Assembly: GCA_030685235.1 (NCBI GenBank)
Contig: MU839097.1
Span: 434,001 to 498,000, forward strand
Origin: Copromyces sp. CBS 386.78
Lineage: Eukaryota; Ascomycota; Sordariomycetes; Sordariales; Sordariaceae
DNA: 64,000 nucleotides
Reading direction: 5' to 3'
Below the pieces are notes generated by a model that searched no databases, was not told the DNA's origin, and saw only the letters and a program-made list of their open reading frames with translations. Position numbers and translations under genes: made by a program. Position 1 is the first letter of the stretch. Every line of letters starts with the position of its first letter. Below, in pieces: positions 1-10,364 of this stretch.

Positions 1-444
1 AGGACAGCAACGCGCCTGTGTCGCGGCGATGGTATGAGTTCGTGGATAGCCCAGTCCTCCAGGACAAAGCTTATGGCGAACATGAGGACGCGCAAAGTCC
101 AGAAGACTGCGATGGGCGGAATCTCGCCATCATTTCCATTTCCTATCCATAACCAGCGAAGAAGAAGCATCGGCAGCCCGTATACGGGCCATAGCGGAAA
201 GACGCTGCGTATCGGGTGCTCGTTCGTGAATTCCCATGTGTGCCGGACGGGATAGTGGAAGATCTGTCCTGAAGTGCGACGACTGTCAGCATTGCGCTAT
301 GCGATCTGCGGGGTCCAAATATACCTTAAACATACCGGCTATAACCTCTGGGCCCTGAAAGTTCTCATCCGGGTGAAGATAGCTTGGTGATAAGGCGAAC
401 CATAGCCTTACCAACACCAAGAAAAGGTATGTTCTCCGCCACAT
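1..444 (-). CDS. SMP3: GPI mannosyltransferase 4-like protein (SMP3 family), 5' part only
   Basis: ER-membrane glycosyltransferase of family GT22, which adds a mannose to the GPI anchor precursor. I read exon 1 at 444-336 (ATG at 444-442), an intron at 335-269 (GTATGT...TTCAG, 67 nt) and exon 2 from 268 past the left edge. Exon 1 gives a hydrophobic N-terminus followed by [14 protein letters not shown], the acidic luminal motif of GT22 enzymes. Exon 2 continues in phase with [18 protein letters not shown] and VYGLP, also family hallmarks, then a hydrophobic stretch and [10 protein letters not shown]. About 125 residues are present of a protein usually over 500 long. It could be another GT22 member (Gpi10, Alg9, Alg12); the HPDE-xFQ plus RSVFPLW combination favours Smp3. 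The gene is divergent from SKP1 with about 2.3 kb between starts. Confidence 0.8.
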
Positions 445-2767
445 GTCAAGTTCGTGTTCCTGCAAGCGCAGTCATTCGCGATCGATGTGAGCATCCGTTG
501 TTGAAGCGCATGCAGCCGTATGGGGCACAAGTCGAGGGAAGCTGAGAGGGCATCACCAGAGGGAAAGGTTAAGGAGGGAAGTCGCCGTGGTTGAAATAAG
601 GGCATGATGGCGTGTCGCGGAAAGGGTGCGCTCAAGTAATAGCCCGAAAGCAACGAGGAGGACCTTTGGGTGGTAATCGGAAGAGAAGGGATGGGCCTCC
701 CCTGTAGCCTCCGTGAGAAGGGAATGTCCATGGAACGGGAGTGGACGGTGGCATCGTGCCAGAGCTCAGGTAGGAGCGAACCCTGTCCGCGAACAGCTCT
801 GGACAGGGGGGTGATGGTCAGCACCAGGCACGCTAAAAATCCAGCCGTCCGTTTGATTCATGCAAACCGGCCTTTCCCGCAAATGCCCTGTATCATGATC
901 GCTGTAGCCAATCCAGCTTCACTGGCGCCATCCGCAATGGTACAGTGGGCAGAGCATCACGTCTTCTTCATCAGGCGTCCGGATGTTGCCCAGATAAGAA
1001 GGAAGCGACGATGTCTCACAAGGCCCTCTGAGAAGCATTCACGAGTACCGGGGCAAGCAAGATTCAACTTTTCCATGGAAAGCAGGGTCATAGGGTGGAG
1101 GTAATGATGAGCGACTTTTACGGCACGCCCCTGCAGGTACTATTGCTCGAATCTTGACAAGCTCCGGACTTGTTGGCTGCGATCGGAAAGGAAGGCTTCT
1201 GGAATTCTTGAATGTCAAATTAGGTGGGGTGAAGACATCTCCAGATTCCCCACGCAGTTGCCCGTCCGCATTCGGGCCACTCGGCAGGCTGGTTGGCGCG
1301 AGTCTAATTTCCTCCCGCACAGGTGCACGGCAGCGACTTGCCGATCTGCCCGAGCCGGACAACGACGAGGTCCCGTCCATACAAGTAACTCCAAGCGCCG
1401 AAGGACATAGTTTTGAGAACAGAAATTGTATGTTCATGGTCCCACTATGCCTACACCATACTGCGATACGTGCAGATGGTAAGCCAAATGATGTTAGTCT
1501 GTCACTCTGCCACTAGCAAAGATGAAAGGCCCAACATCCTTCAAGGATATCTTGGAGCCTCCACGCGGAACGGTCTTGAGGATCCATACCTCTAGGCTTT
1601 GAGGTTGACCCTCAGGCTTTCTTTCCAGGCTGTCAAGTTGACGTGCTCAGAAGGACAATGTGTTTCATCCCGGGTTATCTTTGCTTGTTTGTTGGAGATA
1701 CCGCAGCTTTTGACACTGAATGTGTATTCAGGCACTTGATAACCTATGGTGAGGTACTGCCTAATGGTGGTGAATTGATACGTACAGAAACCAGAGCGAA
1801 CTGATGATAAATTATCCATGCATAGTAGTGCGTCGAGAAGCCTTCTACGCACTTGAGATGCCGAGATCTGACTCTCATGTCCGTATATCACATACATCAC
1901 ACCGCCGGAGGAAGGACTTCAACATAGGAAATTCCCCAAAGTTGTGGTACGGAAAACGTGTGCAGTTTATAGTCTTGCAGATCTCCTGTCTGTATTGCAA
2001 GCAAAGACACATGTCGGTTTCCGTGTCCTCAGCTCACGCCTTATCTCTTAATGAATACGGTGTCCGGGCCACGACGTCTCTTCCCGGGTAGTAATAGTAC
2101 CGATTTCTGATGGACAAATGTTCGTCTCCATGGTGGAAGCTGCCCCTGGGTGGTGCCATACAACGGCCAGGTCGCCTCCAGTCGTTCTTACCTGAAGCTC
2201 GGGCGTTGGAGCAATCCAGGTCCCTCTACTTGTAGGCACCGACGGCCCGACCCCACGAAATTTAATCCCAGGAAGGCTGACCAGTTGGGCCAGGATTGCT
2301 ATGTGGTCTATGCACGCGATTTCCGTACGCGCAATTGGACCCTTTGCGTGCAGCGGGCTCCACAAGGTTGAAGGCAGAGGCGACTTCGTTTGGAGGACTG
2401 CGCCCGCCAACGGGCACTCACGCGGACCTCAACCTCCATCACTACCTAGCCCAAGCAAACTACAGGCACCATTCACGGGGAAACCATAAGAGCCACTGCA
2501 GCCGGTGAATCACACCGTGTACCTTCCCACTTCTCTCATTGTTTCCAAACCTTCTGCAACGCAAGAGCAGGTCACTTCCTGCTTTGAATTTGAATTTGCG
2601 CCAACAGGTATATAACAGCACCATCTCCCACTTCTTCCCCCCACAATTGAGCCATCTCCTCTTTGCATCATTCACCCAACAGCATCAATCGCATTTAAAG
2701 CCAACTCAACCCATCGGCATTCATCGACTTATCTATTAACGTCGAGACTACGAATACAGACACCAAT
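445..2767. other. Intergenic region between divergent SMP3-like and SKP1 genes
   Basis: I see no supportable gene. The open frames here are short, unrelated to known families and often lack a true ATG. A TATA-like stretch (TATATAA) at about 2609-2615 lies some 155 bp upstream of the SKP1 ATG and may belong to its promoter. Confidence 0.5.
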
Positions 2768-3464
2768 ATGGCGGAGAACGACGAACGCGCCCTCCAGAGG
2801 GTATCTCTCCAGAGCAACGATGGCCAGGTCATCACCGTCGGTGAGTCGAGTTACCCCGCTACGATGGCTTGCCTCCTTTTGTTCATCTGCGATGACAGCC
2901 GACTAACCGACGCCAATTACAGATCGCGTTGTTGCCGAGCGATCTCTCCTCATCAAGAACTTGATTGAGGATTTGGGCGACGAGGCCGTCATGAATGAGG
3001 CTATTCCCCTACCAAACGTGAACGAGCCTGTCCTGCGCAAGGTTGTCGAGTGGTGCGAGCACCACCGCAAGGACCCGCCCCAGACCACTGAGGACGAGAA
3101 TGACAGCCGCAAGAAGAGTACGGAAATCGACGAGTGGGACCAAAAGTTCATGCAGGTCGACCAGGAGATGCTCTTCGAGATCATTCTCGTAGGTTCCCCC
3201 CTCGTTCCACCCGCCGATGCTAGTTGATATGCAACGCAAAACTCGGGTTCTGCAAGGTTAGATCATGCTGACATATTCCTCATTCAGGCTGCCAACTACA
3301 TGGACATCAAGCCCCTCCTTGATGTCGGCTGCAAGACCGTAGCCAACATGATCAAGGGCAAGTCCCCGGAGGAGATCAGGAAGACGTTCAACATCACCAA
3401 CGACTTCACTCCCGAGGAGGAGGAGCAGATCCGTCGCGAGAACGAGTGGGCCGAGGATCGGTAA
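2768..3464 (+). CDS. skp1: SKP1, SCF ubiquitin ligase adaptor (scon-3/sconC orthologue)
   Basis: Adaptor that links cullin to F-box proteins in SCF ubiquitin ligases; in filamentous fungi it also acts in sulfur control. Exons: 2768-2840, 2923-3188 and 3288-3464, in phase, giving 171 residues, the usual length. Introns are GTGAGT...TTACAG, with a CTAAC branch point, and GTAGGT...TTCAG. The N-terminal BTB/POZ-like fold is seen in [13 protein letters not shown] and [14 protein letters not shown]. An acidic linker ([16 protein letters not shown]) precedes the conserved [28 protein letters not shown]. The C-terminal helix pair carries [19 protein letters not shown] and ends NEWAEDR; the usual ending is WCEDR. 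All family landmarks are present. Confidence 0.95.
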
Positions 3465-4947
3465 AGGCAAAGGTCGCCCTTGTGCTTGGTCTACCGGGAC
3501 ATGCACACGTCAGCCGAGTCTAACAGATATGCGGCGGTCTGTTATGCTGGAGATGGATACCAAAGACACCCGTATTATGGACAACCTTTCGGCGCGGACG
3601 TGATGCCGTTTGCTTATTCTTTGGAGGGTTTACAAATGGAACTCTTCCTCCCAGTGCGTTCGGTCGTACTTTTGCGTTATCAGGCGTTTAGAGGCGTTGC
3701 TTCTAGCTATTTTTCTTGGGCTGAATTGAGGGTTTTCTTGTTATGATACGGCTCGTGAACTAGGTACATATGCGGTCGAAATCGTCCTCGTCGTCTAGAC
3801 ATACCACATCGCCGTGATTCCGTGTTGTTGCCATGATGTTTCCAAACACCCCTAGCGTGTCAAACTCATATTGCCCCTTCGTAACCACTTATCACGTCCT
3901 TATATGATGAGTAGCCCATAGTTACAGGGAACCCTTTGTTTTGTGCAGCTGTTCATGATCAGATATGCTTGAAGGTGCGCCTGACTGCCGCCGTGACCAG
4001 GAAGAAACGGGACTCAGAGTAAGGGGAATGAACACAACCATGCATCCATCCGACGCTCACTCAACCTAGTCTCCATTACTGGAGTCGCGTTTCTCATTGC
4101 CATGGAAGTTGGCATACTCGCACATGATCAGGCGCAAAGCTAGCTTAAGTTGCGTTACAATTAGAAAGAAGACGAGAACTTTACATCTACAGTGAAGTCC
4201 GGGAACAGTTCACAAATGGTTCAACCGAGCGCTCATCCAAGAGGTATATCAGGACTCATATGGCTCGGTTCAAAAGTCGACGCTATATAGACAAGCAAGA
4301 TGAACGCTGTCCGCGTCTCTGCCATCATCGACTCCCCTCAGTGTCACACAGATCTTGAGATGGTGCACACACGTACACGGCACATGGGCCGACTTTGTAT
4401 CACAGTTCCATGAGCATGGGTAAAAGTATGGGAATCAAACTCTCGTGCATCGACACCTCGCTTTCTCTCATTCCAGATCCTAATTTGCCCCGTAACCGTC
4501 CCTCTAAATGTTGCCATAAAGCAATAGTACTCCGAAAGTTTACGTTTCCCAAAAAACAAGGATCGAGTTCCAGGATATTTCCCCCCGCCGAAAGAACACA
4601 GCTGAAAACCGACCGCCGCCGAGCCAGAACTTGGTTGTGATCACATCATCTTCCGGTTTTTGTTTTGCTTCCTGGTTGCTCGCTTGCCCTCTTCTCATTG
4701 TTTGTGCTTGCTGATGATTCGGTAACTCCGTGCCTAACAAAACAACTCCGTGGCGGGAGGTCGGGAGGATTTCGTTATCGGCGTTGGTTTCGAAAGGACA
4801 AAGTCGCCGAGAAAAGAGGGCTGCCGTCATAGGGTCGCAGTCATATACACCACGCTCCAGTTTTCGAAGAATGGAGGCAGTGGTTCAGAGCAACCAGGAA
4901 AAGAAGACCATCGTTGGGGGTGGAATATGGAAAAGTCGAGAAAGCAT
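3465..4947. other. Intergenic region between convergent SKP1 and eL39 genes
   Basis: This stretch holds the 3' flanks of two convergent genes. The small open frames in it have no recognisable family signature, and I see no RNA gene or repeat. Confidence 0.5.
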
Positions 4948-5542
4948 TTAGAGGCCGAGACGGGTCTTGCGCCAGTGGCGACGCTTGGCGTTGTAGCTGT
5001 TTGGCGTCATGTTAGCATCCAGTGTCATGAGAAGCAATCGCCATGCATTCTTGTTTTCCGGAGAGCTTGAGGGAGGGCATGTTGCGCCAGGAACGGCAAA
5101 GGCAGCTGGCTTGTTCCCCAGCTGCGCCCATCTCCATCCCCGTCACTGCCCATCTCTCTCCCTCTCCTCTCCGGCTGAACTCGACTGCAGTGGGTGTTTT
5201 TATGGTGATATGTACCGGATGGTGTTGCCAGTGCGGAGGCGAATCCACTGGGGGATAGGCCTGTTCTGCTTCTGGGCCTTAGCAAGCTTCTGCTTGACAC
5301 GGAAGGTCTTGTGGCTCTGTTTTCGTGATGCACCTCGTCAGCATAACTTGTCTTTGTCGTCGTTTTGGGCGAGTGAAGTCATAGACCCCTCCCCCATGCC
5401 TCAATCGATCGCTCCGAAACTGTCATTTTGGAAGTTCCGTGTCGCTGCCATTTCTGGCATCGCAGGACAGCCAAAAATTCAACAGCAGAGCAATTCGGAG
5501 CGATGTCTACTCTCAATACGACGGGGCGTTACGTACCGGCAT
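4948..5542 (-). CDS. rpl39: 60S ribosomal protein eL39
   Basis: Small basic protein of the large ribosomal subunit, lying near the peptide exit tunnel. The gene has three exons: 5542-5537 (only ATG CCG), 5316-5216 and 4996-4948. Together they encode exactly 51 residues, the family length. Exon 2 reads [20 protein letters not shown] and then [13 protein letters not shown]. Exon 3 completes [16 protein letters not shown] and stops. Introns are GTACGT...ACAG (220 nt) and GTACAT...ACAG (219 nt). The first exon was chosen because it supplies the family's Met-Pro start in phase with a good donor. No single open frame reveals this gene. It is divergent from ARL1, with 767 bp between the starts. Confidence 0.93.
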
Positions 5543-6309
5543 TTTGACGGTGTTGTCGAGTTACCGGTCGATTTGGCTGGTGTCGATGAGGTGGGTTAGA
5601 ATATTTGGTGTGGGCTTTCAAAAACCAAGCAGAACACTAGGGCCCGAAAGTGCGCATGTGGCTGAGTCACGTGTGTTCTTGTGGCTCGCACTTTTGTGGC
5701 ACAGGCTCCTTCACGTCGAGCTGAGGTTCCGCTCTTTGACAGGAAGGTCCATCTGGGCCCAGAAGTGAGCGCACGGGCCATAGAAAGCGGCTATCGGAGG
5801 TTTCCACTGCACAGCGCCGTCTCTGCCAATCGATTGCCGGGATGTTTGCAGTTGGGCTGGGCGCTGGGGACGGCTTTGCCTCCCGGACCCCTGAGTGCCG
5901 GCACGATCAAGGAGCTCTTTGGCGGCATTGGAGCGGCGACCTCTGTCAATCATGACAACGAGAGGAGAGCATCTTCAAGCAACCCAAACCAAAACACATT
6001 TGTCGCAACACCACGGCGCAACAAAATCTTTTTATCCTATCTTCAACCGTGCACGCGGGAGCATCCGAAACTTACCAGCTGGGCTGACCGCGACTCGCAC
6101 TGTCATCTCGATAATACGCTACTCCCCGTCATCATTTCCATCGACTAGTACGGCCCGATCCGTCACGTCAGAGCCCGATCCTCATCAAGGAGTCGCCCTG
6201 CCCGGCCAAATCATCTCCTTGTTCGCCTTGTTATCATCTACCTCGATCAACGAATTCCCACGAACTTCACGCGCATAGACTCTTCCCGAGCACCAGCCAA
6301 CACGCAAAG
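5543..6309. promoter_or_regulatory. Shared intergenic region of divergent eL39 and ARL1
   Basis: This 767-bp region separates two divergent start codons, so both promoters must lie here or in the leaders. I can name no specific element. Open frames crossing it (for example 5681-6148) have no known family signature. Confidence 0.4.
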
Positions 6310-7000
6310 ATGGGTCAGAGCATGTCATGGCTGTCTAGCCTCTCCAACCTCTTCTGGACAAAGAAGGAAATCCGCATTTTAATTTTGGGTCTCGATAACG
6401 CCGGAAAGACGACACTACTATACAGGCTCAAGGTAGGCTCACCTCCGAAATAGGACTACGCATGGAAGCGCATCATGGTTCAGAGGGCTGACAGTATTTC
6501 CAGATTGGCGAAGTAGTAACGACGATACCAACAATCGGTTTCAACGTCGAATCAGTCACATATAAGAACCTCAACTTCAACGTGTGGGATCTCGGTGGTC
6601 AGACGAGCATCCGCCCTTACTGGAGGTGCTATTATGCGAACACGGCGGCGGTAATATTCGTTGTTGACTCGACCGATATGGAGCGATTGCAGACCGCGTC
6701 GGACGAGTTGGCCGCCATGCTGAACGAGGAAGAGCTGAAGGACGCTGCACTTTTGGTGTTCGCCAACAAGCAGGATCAACCGGGTGCAAAGGGGGCGGCA
6801 GACATCTCACAGGCTCTCCGCCTAGGCGAACTAAGGGACAGGAACTGGAGCATCATGGCCTGCAGTGCAGTGGATGGGACGGGCATCAACGAGGGCATGG
6901 ATTGGTTGGTGGTATGTTTAACCTCCTCTTTTGCTGCTCCAGGCCCTTTATTGTGTCTACGTGCTAACCGAGTAAGCAGCAAACCGTAAAAGAGGAGTAG
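6310..7000 (+). CDS. arl1: ARL1, Arf-like small GTPase of the trans-Golgi
   Basis: Small GTPase that recruits golgins and tethers to the trans-Golgi. Exons: 6310-6432, 6504-6911 and 6980-7000, giving 183 residues, as in yeast Arl1. Visible motifs are Gly2 for N-myristoylation (MGQSMS), P-loop GLDNAGKTT, switch [15 protein letters not shown] with the Arl1-type [11 protein letters not shown], and NKQD for guanine recognition. The last exon is only 21 nt (QTVKEE and stop) behind a CTAAC branch point and CAG acceptor. The P-loop has Asn where yeast Arl1 has Gly, a residue more usual in Arl2/Arl3, but the rest of the protein is clearly Arl1. Confidence 0.95.
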
Positions 7001-9154
7001 CGGCCATAGCAGTGGAATGCGCAAACATCACCACCGGCTTTTGAGATGATGCGGGGATGACGAGGAGAATCTGTACAACAACAGTGACAACAACATCAAC
7101 ATTCGGGAATAGGTCATATCAATGGAGTTACATACACCAACACATAACTTGGGTATATCGGATACGAATGGCGGCGGCGGGCCGGGTTTCTCGGCGTTCT
7201 TAGGGGTTATGTCCCGTGGTGGTTGGTACCAGCGGATGCCTTGATGACAACAAAACGACATAGTGATTCAGGGATTCTGCCTACATAACAGCTTACGAGC
7301 TTTTTATAGCCTTCTTTTAATTAATGGGAGCGGCTCCGGCGACCAGTCGACGCCGGAGCCGTCGGAAATTAAGACTTCAAGTTTATACGAAAGACGAATA
7401 CCGGGCTCTCCTTATGTACGCTTTCACAAAAACCTCACTCTCGCGATTCATTCTCGAGACCGACACCACAAACATTCTCTGGCGCGGTGAGACTGAACCA
7501 TGTTGTCAGTCGGGCCGGGTATTGGAGGCTCGAAACCCGAGTGAACTCACCAAAATGCCTCGGGCAAAGGTTCAAACCGAGTCTCAAGCGAGGCAACAAT
7601 ACACAATCTGTGAGGTAATGTTCGAGTATCCCGCCCACAGTCTGAGTTTCTCCGATCGCGGATTCCGAGCTTCTATAGCCGCAAAGTGTATCATTCATAC
7701 CACTTCGTGACTCCGAGCAAACCTTTGACCCGGTGAACAGAAGCAACACCTTTTGCTACTAGAGGACTGTAGGTAGACTGACTGTTCTTTAGGTTCCCTT
7801 CCAACCTCAAACCAGTGTTGACCGCTACCCTGGCATCCGGCAGACACTTCAACACTCGTGACTGAAATGGGATGAGACTATGCCCAAGACTTGTGGAAGC
7901 CGTTCAAAGGTGACTGATGAGCCTATTGAAGCTTCGTTTGGCCTACTTTTTCTTCTAGGATATTTCGTCTTCTCCCTCCTCACTTGGCGAGTAGCTGACA
8001 TGAACAGGAATACCTAGGTACATCGGAGGTTGCTTCCTCCTGGGTACTGTTACCGTTACGAAGTTGCGACCCACCTGATCGCCACGTAGGTTCTCTGGTG
8101 GAGTGCATTGTCTAACCGGCGACTTCATCCAACTATTCCATTGTTTTCCTACCGAGCTACTCACTGGTACCTATTTCATCGTGACAACACACGGCTGAGC
8201 CAAGTAACAATATCTGTCCTGTTGCGAGCTCTACTGCGACAGGTACCGTATGCACAATTCCCTCAAAGAAGACAGACACTGTACTCTCAGCATCTTTGTG
8301 CATTTCCAATATTCTGGATTCGGGGCAAAGGTACCAAACGCAGTAAAAGTATAAAAACACTAGTGTACCGTCTTCGCTGCAACAATAAGCCCATCACGTA
8401 TCCTGTTAGATCTGCCAGCCCCCGGGAAAACAGCCGTATTCTCCGGGCCAAAAACGTAGCCAATCCAGGCAAACCAAGCCAGATGTGGAATCTCGTCCGC
8501 GAACAACCACCATTTCTCGGACCCTTTTTAACTTGTGCCCCTAATCGCCGGCATTAGCTGAGCAAATTTAATCAGGCCGTCCGAAACTCCAACAGTTCGA
8601 AAGGTGGGAAGCCGCGCTTCAGCAACGTGCCCGTGCTGGATGGACACTCAAGATCTCCATCCCGCACAATGTTTCATTGACATCGCGGGGCACCTAGCTT
8701 ATCAGTTTGAAAATCCGACTTCAAGGTGAGTTCTCACATGTGGCATCCCCCCGCTTGACCAGACTGACTACCTATGGCACCGTAATCGTACACGTGTGGT
8801 TTCCGCATTCTCTTACCAGGCAAGCATAAGCGACAAAGCTCCAGCAAAACAGTTCATTGGGCTACATACCTTACTTATGCTTCGGCATCTTTCCGGGTAG
8901 CTCGTGACTGGTACCTGTTATCAATAGTGTAATACCGTACGAATAAGCAATTTGCACCAAGGGCCAATGCCGGGTTGGTATCAGCTTCCCAGACAGGCTT
9001 AGTATAAGGCCTTTGAAGCCCCCTTGATCGCATGAGTTCATAAGAACAGCAATAGCCAGACCTTTCACGGATTTCACCCTTCACCTCAACCTGGTGTTCT
9101 GTTACCTTTACTCTTGCAAGTCAATACCAAAATTCAGCAGACAACCTCCCAATC
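7001..9154. other. Intergenic region between ARL1 and the methyltransferase gene
   Basis: No supportable gene. The only structure I note is an 11-bp GC-rich hairpin at 7331-7361, listed separately. Confidence 0.5.
7331..7361. repeat. Perfect 11-bp GC-rich inverted repeat (hairpin)
   Basis: Arms CGGCTCCGGCG (7331-7341) and CGCCGGAGCCG (7351-7361) are perfect reverse complements around a 9-nt loop. It lies 330 bp downstream of the ARL1 stop codon. Role unknown: it could be a 3' UTR or termination structure, or chance. Confidence 0.6.
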
Positions 9155-10364
9155 ATGAGCACTCTGGCGAAACGAAAGGCGGAGTCGCCTTTGCCTGAGC
9201 CTAAGTCGACACCCTTTTCTCCCCGATCCCCTGGCTCTGGGGGGAAATCGCCTACACCTGGCCCTGCATCTCCGGCAAAGTTACCCTCGGCCGACGCTTC
9301 TGGTGCTTTCTCTGGCGCACATTGGCTTCAGCAAGGGCTTCCCCAAGGCGACTCGGACGAAACGGATTCAACCCTCGGAAGTGATATTGATAGCTCGACT
9401 GCCTCAATCTCATCGAGTATTCTCAACTATCGCACCATCAACGGTCGTACCTACCACAGTGAGACGGTGACAGATGGAGAATACTGGGCCCCCAATGATC
9501 AAAAGATGCTTGGAGCCCTGGAGATCTATTATCACTCTCAGTTCCTTATGATGGGCGAGCAGCTCCATCAAGCCCCTCTGAAGAGCGATATTCAGCATGC
9601 CATTGATATCGGTACTGGCGAAGGATTCTGGGCAATCGACTTTGCCGATAAATATCCCAACTGCGATGTTATCGGTACGGATATCTCGCCTATCCAGCCC
9701 TCTTGGTGCCCGCCAAACTTACAGTTTGTAATCGATGATGCGACTAAGGAATGGACGTTCAAAGACAACCACTTTGACTACGTTCATATGTCGTTCCTCA
9801 ACGGCGCTATTGAGAATTGGGGAAACTTGTACAAGCAAGCATATCGGGTCTGCAAGCCTGGCGGCTGGGTTGAACACGTTGACACTTCACCCATCATCGA
9901 GTGTGATGACGGAACCGTTCCTCCCGACTCTGCGATGGTCGAATATGGAAGAGTTATGGCCGAGGCTGGAAGAAGAATTGGCCGGAGTTTGACCATTGTT
10001 CATGATGGAACTCAGGAGCCCGGTTTGAAGGAAGCAGGATTTGTGAACCTCCAGACGAAGACGTGGAAGGTATGTTCAGTCATGACCCAGAGTTAGGGAT
10101 AAAGCTAACCAGCGACTTTAGCAACCCATGTCTGCCTGGCCAGTAGACCCAAAGCTGAAAGAAGTAGGCCTGTACAACTACGTTGCTGTCACATCGGATA
10201 TTGAAGGCGTTATCCAATTTCTCCTTCACAACGTCATGGGCTGGTCGACGGAGGAAATCTCGATTTTTGCGGCTCATTTGTGTCGAGAGATGAAGGAGCA
10301 GAAGTTCCATGGTTACTGGGTCTGGAAGTGTGTGTATGGACAAAAGCCGGAGGACGCGGAATGA
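9155..10364 (+). CDS. LaeA/UMTA-like SAM-dependent methyltransferase
   Basis: Class I methyltransferase of the large fungal family that includes LaeA and UMTA proteins. Exons: 9155-10069 and 10122-10364 (intron GTATGT...CTAACC...TTTAG, 52 nt), giving 385 residues. The first ~95 residues are Ser/Pro-rich and look disordered. The family sequence YHSETVTDGEYWAPNDQKM precedes SAM motif I (AIDIGTGEGFWAIDFADKYP, around residues 149-168). Then come VIGTDISPIQPSW, FDYVHMSFLNGAIENW and YRVCKPGGWVEHVD. The C-terminus, YWVWKCVYGQKPED, is also typical. The true substrate is unknown. LaeA itself regulates secondary metabolism, but this family has many paralogues, so I do not claim orthology. No biosynthetic cluster adjoins it. 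Confidence 0.85.
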
